Below, one piece after another: positions 45,440 to 55,400 of a DNA stretch of 64,000 bases. The position numbers were made by a program, and so were the translations under genes. The stretch lies in assembly GCA_025558075.1 (NCBI GenBank), contig JAHLKF010000014.1, positions 310,001-374,000 on the forward strand, written 5' to 3'. Origin of the DNA: Gaertneriomyces semiglobifer. Lineage: Eukaryota > Chytridiomycota > Chytridiomycetes > Spizellomycetales > Spizellomycetaceae. The notes below the pieces were generated by a model. It had not been told where the DNA came from, did no database searches, and was given only the letters and a program-made list of their open reading frames with translations. Numbering within the stretch: position 1 is the first letter of the stretch; every line of letters begins with the position of its first letter.

Positions 45440-46592
45440 TGTGTCGGGTAACTCCAAGGCGCAAGACTTTAATAGGAAGTTGAGCTAATTACTAGTGATG
45501 CCGTCGTGCATATATATACCTTGGACGATGACTTTATGTACTTTGCTGACCGTGGGCCATCAATATACCACCCATGCGACGTTTTTTGTGGTGAATATTG
45601 CTTTATCTCCCTTTTTCAAAGTTCGCGGTACATCTGCACAGTACATTATCGATGAACCGCCATTAACTGGTGTAGCCATTCGGTCTGACTGATCGACTAC
45701 GGCACCTTCCTCCGCTCCTGAGGCCTGATATATAAAGGGGCGGCCGAAGTCCTGGTTGATCATCCCGTCAGCTCCCAAGTACTGTTGCAGGTTGTCGGAT
45801 AGACCGCCGCCCACAATGACAAGTGGCTCTCGATTCCATCGTGCAGCGTTGACACTGATGCAAAGCGAGGATCTTTGATACGACGGCGGAACTGCAGAAT
45901 GTCAGTCAGTGCAGGTTCAGAATCAATGAGGATGTGGGCGGAGAAGACAAGTGCAGGTCCCAATCGTCCGAGGCCCTTTTCCGCCCACATCCCCATTGAT
46001 TCGACAGTACGAAGATTTCACGAGAATCCCAGTGCCAACCCCGGCACGAAAAGGTTCAGGCATTCCTGCCTTCCTCCGATCCAGTGGTCAAGGCGCAGAT
46101 TTGCAGCCCTCAACTGTGGTTGATGAATGTTTGTAATAATCAATAGCATATATATGCCGACGAATACTAGCTGTTATGACCACTTAAGCTAATTGTTGGT
46201 TGTAACAGGTAACAGGCACTCGAGATATGTCCTGTCGCTGAGCTGTTACATAAGCCAAACATAAGCGTATTTGTGAACACCTTTTCCGTGAAGTGCGACA
46301 TTCTCGCACATTTTTGGTTTCTGATGGCTTTTCTTGTGTGGATTTCTCCTTGAATAACGTTAACGGCAAGAATATTCCTGCGTGCAACTGCTACGACGCT
46401 CACTTGCTTTGCTTGGTAGCCAGAGATTTAGCAAAACGGGCTATTTACCCCACATTTACCCCACCCACATCAGAGTGGTTGTTCTTGTTGACACTTGTAA
46501 TCGACGGACTGCAAAGAGAAGAATCGAATTCATCTCCAATCCTGGAAGCAGAATATTGCCAAGACGTGCGAACCCCTTGCCAACCGGTAGGC
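45440..46592. other. Intergenic with a decayed coding-like stretch (minus)
   Basis: About 1.15 kb. On the minus strand 45996-45560 two frames read like one protein joined by a shift or short intron: MGMWAEKGLGRLGPALVFSA, ILQFRRRIKDPRFASVSTL, then REPLVIVGGGLSDN and GADGMINQDFGRPFIYQASG. I do not recognise it. It overlaps a strong inverted repeat (45920-46002). It could be the end of an unannotated gene or a relic. Confidence 0.3.
45920..46002. repeat. Inverted repeat, 26-bp arms, 31-base loop
   Basis: Left arm 45920-45945 and right arm 45977-46002 are complementary at 24 of 26 positions. A transcript of either strand could form a long stable hairpin. It lies in a gap between genes and is much longer than expected by chance. 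Confidence 0.85.
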
Positions 46593-47150
46593 ATGCCACC
46601 CTCACATTCACAGCCGTCGAGCGACGGTGGGCCGAAGGAAGTGCCTGCGCGGATAAATAGCAGCTTGCCAGCACCAACTTCTACAGAAGAGTCTCCAGCA
46701 GTAGATTCATTGCCAACAGGGCCAGAATCGGCATGCCGAAATGTACTGGAGACACGAATACCCATTCCAGAAGCACCGCCATTACTACCAGACTCGACCG
46801 CGCCAACGGCGCCAATGTCAGCAGCTTCAGCAACCGAACGCACACCATTGATCGCACTCCCTACATACCCCTCTGTCACACTCTACATGGATGACCCTCC
46901 GCCTTACACCCAGGCCTCTCCTAATTACTCCTACTCTACCTGCGAACCGTACTGTTCCAGCAGCTCTGCCCAACTCGTATCAGACACCAGCTCAAGTCGC
47001 ACGCCGAGTGATGCCGGAGAGATTGAGCTTGTAGAGTCAACTTACTCTATATCGGCGTTGTTTTTGATGTTGATTTGTATGGCGGTGGTGCTTGCAACGA
47101 TACCTGATTGGGTGGGCGGAGAGGAAGAGGTGGGAGCAGAGTGGTGGTAG
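46593..47150 (+). CDS. Tail-anchored protein with PPPY motif
   Basis: First in-frame ATG is at 46593, giving 185 residues; the frame is open upstream to 46293 without an ATG, so an earlier exon is possible. Content is Ser/Pro/Thr-rich, with a PPPY motif in MDDPPPYTQAS (a WW-domain ligand) and a C-terminal hydrophobic helix (YSISALFLMLICMAVVLATI) followed by a short acidic tail. This fits a C-tail-anchored membrane protein whose cytosolic part recruits a Nedd4/Rsp5 ligase, analogous to Bsd2/Ear1-type adaptors. The function is inferred from these motifs only. Confidence 0.5.
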   Translation: MPPSHSQPSSDGGPKEVPARINSSLPAPTSTEESPAVDSLPTGPESACRNVLETRIPIPEAPPLLPDSTAPTAPMSAASATERTPLIALPTYPSVTLYMDDPPPYTQASPNYSYSTCEPYCSSSSAQLVSDTSSSRTPSDAGEIELVESTYSISALFLMLICMAVVLATIPDWVGGEEEVGAEWW

Positions 47151-47393
47151 AGTATTTGGTGTATTCCTCTGCATGATTGAGTGATGGTGGTTGTAGATAA
47201 GTTGGTTTCATGGCGGCATCAAAAGCGTCACAGGTCTTATGGTTTTAGGAGCATTGATTATGAACTCTGTAACTTTGTATATATTCAGACAATACCACAT
47301 AAACGTAGCATCACTTTCTAATGAGATTACCGACAATGAAAATGTAAAATGGTATGTTCTAGTCTATGCAATTTCTAATCTCTTGAGTCTATT

Positions 47394-49142
47394 CTATACC
47401 ACAAATCCACACACCGACGCCAGCCCAACGGCCACCGCCCAAGCAACAGGGTTCCTGAGAGTCGAACCACCATTCACAAGTGTCGCCCCCACCTCTTGCA
47501 TTTCTGCACTCACAGTCTGCTTGTTCTTGTTCCTCCAATAGACATAAGGGTTGGAAGCTTCAAACTGTGGATCAGAAGGCGGGAGGCGTGATGGCGGAAT
47601 CTGACTATACGTCCGGCTCTGATCCTTGGAAATGTCACCTGCAGAGAGCGCGTAGATGGGCAAATCGTTCGCGCCCTTTGGTTTATCAGATCCGCCTTTC
47701 GAGACGAAACCGGCTGGGAGGGTGATAACTTCAATCCCCGACGCATCGATAATCAGTGGCAAGTCTACATCTACAACCGTTGGTTGTGGGGCGGGAATTG
47801 GGAAGGGGACATCGTTAGGGTTGATTTTAACTGTGGGGGTTGCCGGTGCAGTGGGCGAAGGGGCAGCCGGGATCGAGAATGGGATGTCATTCGGGTTCGG
47901 GTTTGCCGGTCTTGTCGGCGCGGGCGGGTTGGCTGGGATTATTGTGAACGGGATGTCATTTGGGTTTGGTGGCGGCGTGGTTGAAGGAGGAGGCACTGGC
48001 GGCACGTCAGACGGAGAAGGGAAAGGAGGCAAGTTGGGAGGTCTTTCTGTGACTGTAGGTTGAGGTGGAGGTGGCGGCTGTTCGGTGACTGGTGGTTGCG
48101 GAGGTGTAGGCGGTTGCTCGATGACTGTCGGACGAGGTGGAGGCGGCTGTTCGGTGACTGGTGGTTGGGGAGGTGTAGGCGGTTGCTCGATAACCGTCGG
48201 ACGAGGTGGAGCCGGTTGCTCGGTGACCGGTGGCAGAGGAGGAACGGGTAGGATAGTCACCGAGGGTTGTGGGTCTTCAGTGACCGTTGCCTGCGGTGGC
48301 TCCGTGGTTGTTGTTCGAGGCGGCCCGGGCAACGTAGGAAAGGCAACTGATGGGAACCCAATCACGCGCGAAGTGGTGGCTACCCGCGGTGCTTCTGTTT
48401 CGCTTTGACTGGTCGCGCTTGAGCTGATAGAAACAGGAACCTCCGAGGTCGCTGTCGGTCCCACACTTGTGGTTAGATCATTGTCATTCACCGTTGCGCT
48501 GGTGGAGGGAACCACATCTGTGGTAGGTTTCGCAGAAGATGCCGGTACTGTGGTCGTTTCCGGTACTTCATCGGCGGGGATAGTCCCGCTCACGGTTGAC
48601 GTAGGCTTGACTTCACTCGCCGTACGCTCCGTTGCAGACGCCGATACCGAGCTCGGCTCCCCATTCTGTTCCGCCGGCACCGTCGCACTGGCGGTCGAGG
48701 AAGCTTCAACTCTAGTCGTTGTCAGCTCCGCGGAAGAGACTGGCGCCGTACTCGGCTCTGCCGTCTCTTCGGCTATCACCGTAACTTTCACCGTCGAAGA
48801 TGCTTCAACTGCCACTGTGGATGTCACCACAACGGTGCTCCTAGTAGCCTCATCCCCTCGAACCGCACTTGTGCGTGTAGGGATGCGCTCTTCTGCACTT
48901 GTAGCTTGAACAGCAGTGGGCTCCACGATTTTACTGGTTGCCCTTGGGATGTCTTCAGCGACGGCAGTCTCCCTCTCTGTACTGGTAGCCTCTCCTCTCA
49001 CGACATCCCCAGCGGCGCTGCCGACAACTTCTACATCGGTAACGTTTCGTACAGCTAGGGTGCGTCCAAAACCGGTAGGTATGGTTTGTACAGACCCAGT
49101 CATCGCAACCAGTGCGATGAGAAGAGTACTAGCAAACTTCAT
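47394..49142 (-). CDS. Secreted mucin-like protein with GPI-anchor signal
   Basis: 582 residues, single exon. N-terminal signal peptide MKFASTLLIALVAMTGSVQT. The body is Thr/Ser/Val/Glu-rich (about 60-270), then Pro-rich with repeats: PPVTEQPPPPRPTVIEQPPT occurs twice, and NPNDIPF (or NPNDVPF) three times. A short ordered-looking block (VDVDLPLIIDASGIEVITLP) follows. The C terminus has a small-residue site then a hydrophobic tail (NPVAWAVAVGLASVCGFVV) as in GPI-anchored proteins. Most likely an O-glycosylated cell-wall or surface protein. No catalytic domain is seen. Repeat number is likely to vary between strains. Confidence 0.75.
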   Translation of the reverse strand: MKFASTLLIALVAMTGSVQTIPTGFGRTLAVRNVTDVEVVGSAAGDVVRGEATSTERETAVAEDIPRATSKIVEPTAVQATSAEERIPTRTSAVRGDEATRSTVVVTSTVAVEASSTVKVTVIAEETAEPSTAPVSSAELTTTRVEASSTASATVPAEQNGEPSSVSASATERTASEVKPTSTVSGTIPADEVPETTTVPASSAKPTTDVVPSTSATVNDNDLTTSVGPTATSEVPVSISSSATSQSETEAPRVATTSRVIGFPSVAFPTLPGPPRTTTTEPPQATVTEDPQPSVTILPVPPLPPVTEQPAPPRPTVIEQPPTPPQPPVTEQPPPPRPTVIEQPPTPPQPPVTEQPPPPPQPTVTERPPNLPPFPSPSDVPPVPPPSTTPPPNPNDIPFTIIPANPPAPTRPANPNPNDIPFSIPAAPSPTAPATPTVKINPNDVPFPIPAPQPTVVDVDLPLIIDASGIEVITLPAGFVSKGGSDKPKGANDLPIYALSAGDISKDQSRTYSQIPPSRLPPSDPQFEASNPYVYWRNKNKQTVSAEMQEVGATLVNGGSTLRNPVAWAVAVGLASVCGFVV

Positions 49143-49820
49143 CCTGGCTATTCTACCTCTATTATTTACACAATCTATATACTAATACTCCATCCGTCTT
49201 TATGAGTGCTGTTGTTTCATTCGTTCAAGAGGTATCGAGTTACCTTCACCAACCTGTCCAGTATATATACCCGGTGCAGTGGCACCACAACTCAACGAAA
49301 AGAAACCGGCCATTGGTTCAGCAGAACAAAACCTTGTACGCTTGTACACCTGCTCCGTTACGGTTTGCGAGTGGACAAAACCTACAGCATACACACTCCA
49401 CAAGAAGTACTAGAATGGCACCCTCACTGTGACCAGAGCCGCAGGCGTCCATCCACCACCAAAATTCCCTCATCCACCGACTAGAAAATGGGAGGGGGAG
49501 TCCCGCGAAACGCGTCGCACGGAGCGGAGTAGTTTACATAATCACCGCTACGCGTCGCGCCGAGTTATTCTTGAGCGGATCGTCCGCTTGTAATACCCCT
49601 CTTTCCCTTTAAATGGAAAAAAAGCTAAAACGCTTGCGGACAACGTGACGGACGGCCGTCGGTTTCTTACGGGCGTCGAAAAGCCAAATGGGTGCGATCT
49701 TGCAAGTATAAATGAGGCAGGGTGGCGATCGGCCTTCCTGAAATCATTGAACATTCACAACGGAACTAAGAAGTAGCATTCGGATATCACGCCTTTCAAC
49801 GCGTGTTACAGCCAGCAATC
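49143..49820. other. Divergent intergenic region
   Basis: About 680 bp between the mucin-like gene (leftward) and a small gene (rightward). It contains a TATA match (listed) and a GC-rich pair of ACGCGTCGC elements near 49510 and 49550. Confidence 0.4.
49706..49714 (+). promoter_or_regulatory. TATA-like element before the 153-residue gene
   Basis: GTATAAATG lies about 110 bases upstream of the ATG at 49821, a usual distance for a fungal TATA promoter. Confidence 0.4.
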
Positions 49821-50282
49821 ATGTCTGAAACTACACTCGTGCCTGTACAGATTGTCAGCAACACTTGGTTCACCATCACACACCCATCTAACGCATCTGA
49901 CGCGAAAGCTGCTACTTGCCCAACCGTCAGTCTTACTTCCACCAACTTTCCACACTACACTTACCTCCTTGGCCACCCGCTTTTCCCAACCCTTCGTCCC
50001 CACATCTACGATCTCCTCGCCAAACTCCAGGCGCCTGACTCTGCGGTTGTGAAGATCGGCGTTGGAAAGAGTGTGCCCAGCGATGCAACCGCGTTACTGA
50101 GAGTAAGAAGTAAGGCACGAAAAGAGAAAGAAGCCGAGTTCGGAGCTAGGGCGATTAGAAAGTGCCTAGTGGATGGCGCTTGGAAAATGAGGGAAGGAAG
50201 CGTTATTGATGAGGAGCCCAACAAGAGCCAGACGAAAGGAAAGGGATGGAAGACGAGTTGGTGGGTTTATGCTAGGTGGTAA
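49821..50282 (+). CDS. Hypothetical protein, 153 residues
   Basis: Single exon from the first true ATG (the frame upstream starts only with GTG). Not recognised. The first half has a hydrophobic/aromatic pattern (LVPVQIVSNTWFTITHP and NFPHYTYLLGHPLFPTLRPH), the second half is basic and helical (LRVRSKARKEKEAEFGARAI), ending KGWKTSWWVYARW. No signal peptide or membrane segment. A TATA element in the usual position supports expression. Confidence 0.5.
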   Translation: MSETTLVPVQIVSNTWFTITHPSNASDAKAATCPTVSLTSTNFPHYTYLLGHPLFPTLRPHIYDLLAKLQAPDSAVVKIGVGKSVPSDATALLRVRSKARKEKEAEFGARAIRKCLVDGAWKMREGSVIDEEPNKSQTKGKGWKTSWWVYARW

Positions 50283-50807
50283 GATGCGCGACGAGTGGGA
50301 AACGTATATAGTATGTAGATAGTGTAACTAGTTCGTTTGTTCATATATGATGTACATATTTTTTTGGCGTTAATGCATTCATACGTGGGATCCATAACTT
50401 TCGGAAGGGCGCCCGTCGGCCATGGTACAACCTGTCTTAGCAGATGATCGCCACGTTTGGCACAGGGAATACACGTTACTTCCTGGTCGTGGAATAGCCG
50501 TCCCGTCTAACCCCCGCCGTGGGTTTTGTTAACGACGGTGAGAACGCGATGAGTTTTCCCAAACGCGATTTGACACTGATCAGTTGCAAGTGAAAAGGTT
50601 GCGTTGACCGAGGACCCCGCAACGGAGGCTTCACTAATAAGCACTGGTATACGATGAGATGTTAAAAGCTATGGAAGGATGGAGTAGTGCATGCTATAAG
50701 AAAGCGCCAGACTATCCACCTGCCCAACTACAGTCCCGAGGTCTCAACGGTTATAGCTGACAAATTGAACCTATCGAGCCAATAACCACTATAGCCGACA
50801 TCAAACA
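50283..50807. other. Intergenic, promoter of the ML-domain gene
   Basis: About 525 bp with no gene. A weak TATA-like GCTATAAGA at 50693 lies some 115 bases before the ML gene start. A palindromic-looking AACGGCGGGGGTTAGACGGG area near 50510 is GC-rich. Confidence 0.35.
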
Positions 50808-51444
50808 ATGGCCACAAAGCTGGTGTGCTTTCTATTCGCTGTGACGCTGCTTGTAACGCCTAGTCTTGCAAGGCCTGCTCCGCAAAGTGAGGCAGAACCC
50901 ATTGGACCTTGTACTAGCTGTCCCAGCGTTCCAGTCGGCCAGTTCGTTACCTGCCCAAATGTTTCTCGCGGGAGCATCGACGTGACTAGCATCAGTCTCT
51001 CACCCATCCCTTTGAGAAGAGGCCAAAACGCGACCCTTTCGGTGTCTGGTAACCTTACCCAGTCTGTGATTCAAGTTGCGAATGCAAGTATCGACATCAC
51101 CCGCGGAGTTTTTACGTCCACGAACACAGTGAATCTCTGCGATGCTCTGAGCGGGGTATGTGCCTTTGAACTGAGGATCTGAGGCTGGTTCCTACTGACA
51201 AGCTTAACGTCACTTAGGCTGGTATCAACTGTCCTCTCCCTCCTGGAGCGGGTAGCGCTTCCATTGTTTGGCCAGTCCCACTGGTTCTTCCGCCGGTACA
51301 TCATTGTCACTGAAAAACTCTTTACTACTATTCGAAATTAACCATTGCACTCATTCGCAGGGCGAGTACAACGTTCGAATCCGCGGCACCAACGGCAACA
51401 ACAGTCCTTTGACATGTGTTCGAGCGGTGATTCCGGTTCAGTAG
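50808..51444 (+). CDS. Secreted ML-domain (NPC2-like) lipid-binding protein
   Basis: 169 residues in three exons (50808-51155, 51218-51295, 51361-51444). Signal peptide MATKLVCFLFAVTLLVTPSL. The mature part shows the ML/NPC2 immunoglobulin-like fold: paired cysteines, SIDVTSISLSPIPLRRGQNA, LSVSGNLTQSVIQVANASI, NLCDAL followed after splicing by GAGINCPLPPGAG, a conserved ML signature, and a last strand GEYNVRIRGTNGNN. Family members bind sterols or phospholipids (NPC2, Npc2p, phosphatidylglycerol transfer protein). Length and cysteine pattern are normal for the family. It is likely a vacuolar or secreted lipid carrier. Confidence 0.88.
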
Positions 51445-52102
51445 GGACAAGGCTTAGTGGAGTCCCGGTGCTGGATGTACGGTGATTAGGCACATACGCG
51501 AGAGTTAGTGTACCGATGATGGTGGCGCTATTAATAGGCAGTGTAGTATGCTGGCGCTGTTAAGGTAACAGAATGAATAATACTTGTCCAAACATTAGAT
51601 GGCTGTCAATATTTTCCCATCGCGCGGAGTCATTCGGGATTATGAGTCACAGTTGAAAATGAAACTCATCTCCGCGCGAGGCAAATATGTGTGGCAAGAT
51701 GAGACAAACACTCGGATATAAATAGAGGGGAGGCCTCGCCATCCCCCCGGCAGAAGCACAGCATTGGAAAGAATGGCGGCAGCGTAGATAGATAGATCAG
51801 AGCCGAGTGTATCTCCCACCCACCCACACACACTTGCGGGATTTCTTCTGTGTATATGCCTTTCCTCGCGCTAGCACACCGAATAAGGTCCGCCTGGCCG
51901 ACCGGGCAGGCATTTCCGTGTCCAAAACGGAGCAGCTGGCAAACAAAGAGCAATGGCAACATAGGCAAAGCAGCAACGCCAGCAGCAGACAATTAGAGGA
52001 AGGGTAAGACGGAATTGTTCCTGTATCCTCAAATCGAATGCACGTTAGTACTGTCTGCCAGCCTCGTACCATGATGTTGAGTGCCTGATCTGGTTCGTAG
52101 AA
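51445..52102. other. Intergenic with strong TATA
   Basis: About 650 bp after the ML gene with no gene seen. A very good TATA box lies at 51717, but the sacsin-like ATG is 750 bases further on, so this may drive an upstream exon, a non-coding RNA or the small frame at 52103. Confidence 0.4.
51717..51725 (+). promoter_or_regulatory. TATA box
   Basis: TATAAATAG is a near-perfect TATA sequence followed by purine-rich DNA. The likely target is whatever starts between 51745 and 52110. Confidence 0.4.
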
Positions 52103-52426
52103 ATGGAGCTAGCCATCACCTTTCATGACGGCAACCCTGCTGATACTGCAACCCGCTGTCAATGGTCGACCCTCATTGATTCACGTGGGAAAACAGAGGT
52201 TCAGCTGTCAGTTCTCCAACGCGCGTGGAATTCAATTGCTCGGCAAATGTCAATGTGCGAAGCTCACACAAAGCCATCATGGGCGTCAACGGCTATGCTG
52301 GCTTCGGCGGTCATGATTCACCTGGACGAAACGGGAACGGGTGAATCGGGTGAGGTAGTAAAAAGAGCCTGCTTCCGGTGTAAACCTCCATTGGTGCTTA
52401 AACGGCAGATCCAGACTACCAATTGA
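52103..52426 (+). CDS. Doubtful small frame upstream of sacsin-like gene
   Basis: 107 codons from a true ATG, 50 bases before the sacsin-like start. No motif recognised; composition is not obviously coding. It lies downstream of a good TATA box, so it might be an upstream open frame or a short gene. Low confidence. Confidence 0.2.
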   Translation: MELAITFHDGNPADTATRCQWSTLIDSRGKTEVQLSVLQRAWNSIARQMSMCEAHTKPSWASTAMLASAVMIHLDETGTGESGEVVKRACFRCKPPLVLKRQIQTTN

Positions 52427-52476
52427 CAGTTGAGCGCCAGTAGATTGACTGTTGAAGCTTTTATTTTGTTGGAAAC

Positions 52477-55400
52477 ATGCCGGGAAACCTCGCCGCCAGG
52501 GGCCGCCCATTTGAACCCAAAGAACGAAAGACCAAGGTGAAGGAAGTGTATCGACATCTGCGCGCTTGGTGCATTGTTTAACTGTTATACCCTTTGCAGC
52601 GTATCGCTTCCATTCTGAATGATTACTTAGAGGGACCCGTAATCTTGAGGGAGCTAATCCAGAACGCTGAAGATGCTGGCGCCACTGAGGTGTTCTTCGT
52701 GCTAGACGTCCGCTCCCAGCCAAGGGAGAAGCTCATCTCTCCCGGATTGAGAAAATTTGCTGGCCCGGCACTGCTTGCCGGGAATAACGCGGTAGGATGC
52801 TGTTGCAGTTATGACATCTTCAATCTCTAACATCATAGAGTAGGTCTTCAATGAGGACGACTATAAAAGTCTCAGCAACATTGGTGATTCTGTTAAAAAG
52901 GAAGATATCACCAAGACGGGCAAATTTGGCGTTGGCTTCCTATCCGTGTATCATTGGGTACGTGGTTACTTTTCAGAATTGATCATTACCATATAAGTGA
53001 CCATTTGTGCAGACGGACTCGCCTTGCTTTATATCGGGAAACAGCTTTGTCATTTTAGAGCCGCACGGAAGATCGGACACTTTGGACGGCCGCGAAGGCA
53101 TGCTGTAAGTTTGTAGCCGTTAATCGTAATCTTACTTCGATATACCCACCACCTGTTTTGCAGGTTTGATTTCGCCGACTTACGCCGCCATTATAATGAC
53201 CAGTTAGCCCCGTTCAGTGCATTCCACAAAGATTTCACGCAGCCTTACAACGGCACGCTCTTTCGATTCCCATTACGAACGAAGAAGCATGCCTCAGAAT
53301 CGGAGATTAAATGTCACCCGACCCATCCCCAACACATTTTAAACGACGTATTACCTGCTCTGTTCCACGACTCGGTGGATTGCCTTCTTTTCCAACGGAA
53401 CGTGGAAACCATTCGGTTCTTCAGACATGATGATGGAATGTCAGCACCAACGTTACTATACGAGACACGTATCTCAAACATGGATACGGTCCAAGCAGAA
53501 CGTTGCAGGCTTGCGCGTTACGTTAAAACGTTAGCAGATGCGCCAGGCCTAGGGTTTACGACGTCAATTCCGTACGAGATAAAGCGCTCCCATTTTTCTG
53601 GTAGTGAGAAAGTTGGTGTAATGACATCTACGTGGTTGGTTCAACATGTCATCAAAAGCCGCTCTCGTGCTGAGCAAATTGTTCGAGAGTTCGACATCCG
53701 AGCGAACGAGGCAAAATTGGTTCCTTGGGGCGGCATTGCCGTCTGCATCGACCGCGGGTGTGACTATAAGCAAAGCTACGATGGCAAGCTATTTTGCTTT
53801 CTTCCTTTATCTGCGACCATTGATCAGCCTGCCCATATGCACGGATTCTTTGCTCTGCCTTCATCGAGGCGCGAATCTCTCTCTGGGGATGGTATGATTG
53901 GAGTCAGCCATGGCTTGGTTCAGTGGAATCAATATCTTTTGGATGAAGTAATTGCCAAAGCTTACGCCCAATTGATTTGTGCGGCAGCCAATACTCAAGG
54001 AATACTTGCAGGGGAACACTGGCCTAGAGCAAGCAAAGTGCTGGACAACCGAGACATGTTGGCCTCAGTGCGGCTACTATTATCTCACCTCACGAGTCAC
54101 TGATTGCAATTCAGGTCCCGTGCATTAGAAATGAGGCTTTTATGGCGTTGGAAGATTTGGGACCCATAATTGTCACAAATGCGAATATCAAGTTTATCCG
54201 GATCACTCCTAGCGAGTGTCCAGCCGTGGGAATTCCGATTCTAGATGGGAATGCGTATTTCTTACAGTGCGTTATTCCGTATCTCAACGGCACCGCTCCC
54301 GCTGCAGAGCTGGAGTTGTTGAATGTGTTCTTATCCAAGCCTGAGGTAAGCTGCTGCTTGCCTAATACTGCAATAGCCTGTAATCAAATTGCTTTCTTTT
54401 GATAGCATTATACAAACAAAAGCTTGTGCATGCAATTGGCTAAAGCAAAGTTTGTACCCACTAATGACCATTACGGGTGCATTGAAAGTTTATTTGCTCC
54501 AAACCATGCTCTACGAGGAATATATGAAGGAGAGGCCGTCTTTCCCATCGGTTCTTATGCAGACAAGAGTGTAATCGACGGCTTGATACGAATTGGCCTC
54601 AAGAATCAGCTAACTTGGAACGATGTTATGGAGAGACTATCGTATCTCAACAGTGCTACATGGAGCAAGGCGGTACACTCCAAAGCAACTGCCCTGGCAA
54701 ATTACTTGGACATGCATTTGGAACAAATTCTTATTACTGACGAATCGCGTTGCTCGGAAATGGAAAAGGTATTGCGGGTTGCGAGATGGTTCCCTGAACA
54801 CACCGGTGAAGGATTATGTAGTCCGCGAAGTGCAAGGCCACTTGAAGATGCATACTTGGTCGGCCTCGTTGCCCCCATCGCATGCGACGTAGGCACTGCC
54901 CTCAAGCGTCGCCTCGGCTGGAATAATCCAGCCTCGCTTCAACTTTTGATAGCGCAACTGGCGAAGCTCTTGAAGAATCGACCTCTCGACTTTTTACCTA
55001 TTTCTCAGATTTACGCGTACATATCTTCACATTTGGGCAAACAAGGCTACGAACATGAGACCGTCATCAAAGAATTTTGGGAGAATGCGCTGATTGTGGC
55101 AGATGAAGACATGCCAGTTGTTGTTTCAGCAGAACGTGTTTCTCGTTTCCCTGGACCAGTTCAGCTGAAACCGGATTACTATCCTCTCCCGAAGATTTTG
55201 AGTGGAGACCGCTATCAAACACTTTTCAAGTGCATTCTGAGGGAGAAGTGTGGTTGTGCCGAGATGTTAACAATTTTGGAGCGCTTTCCTGGCCGTAAGA
55301 AAAAGGCGACGGTTGCAGAAATCCGACAGGTTATCAACATTGTGAAGTATCTTGCCCAGAATCACCCGGACACTGGTCCACAATGGCTACTTCCGACGAC

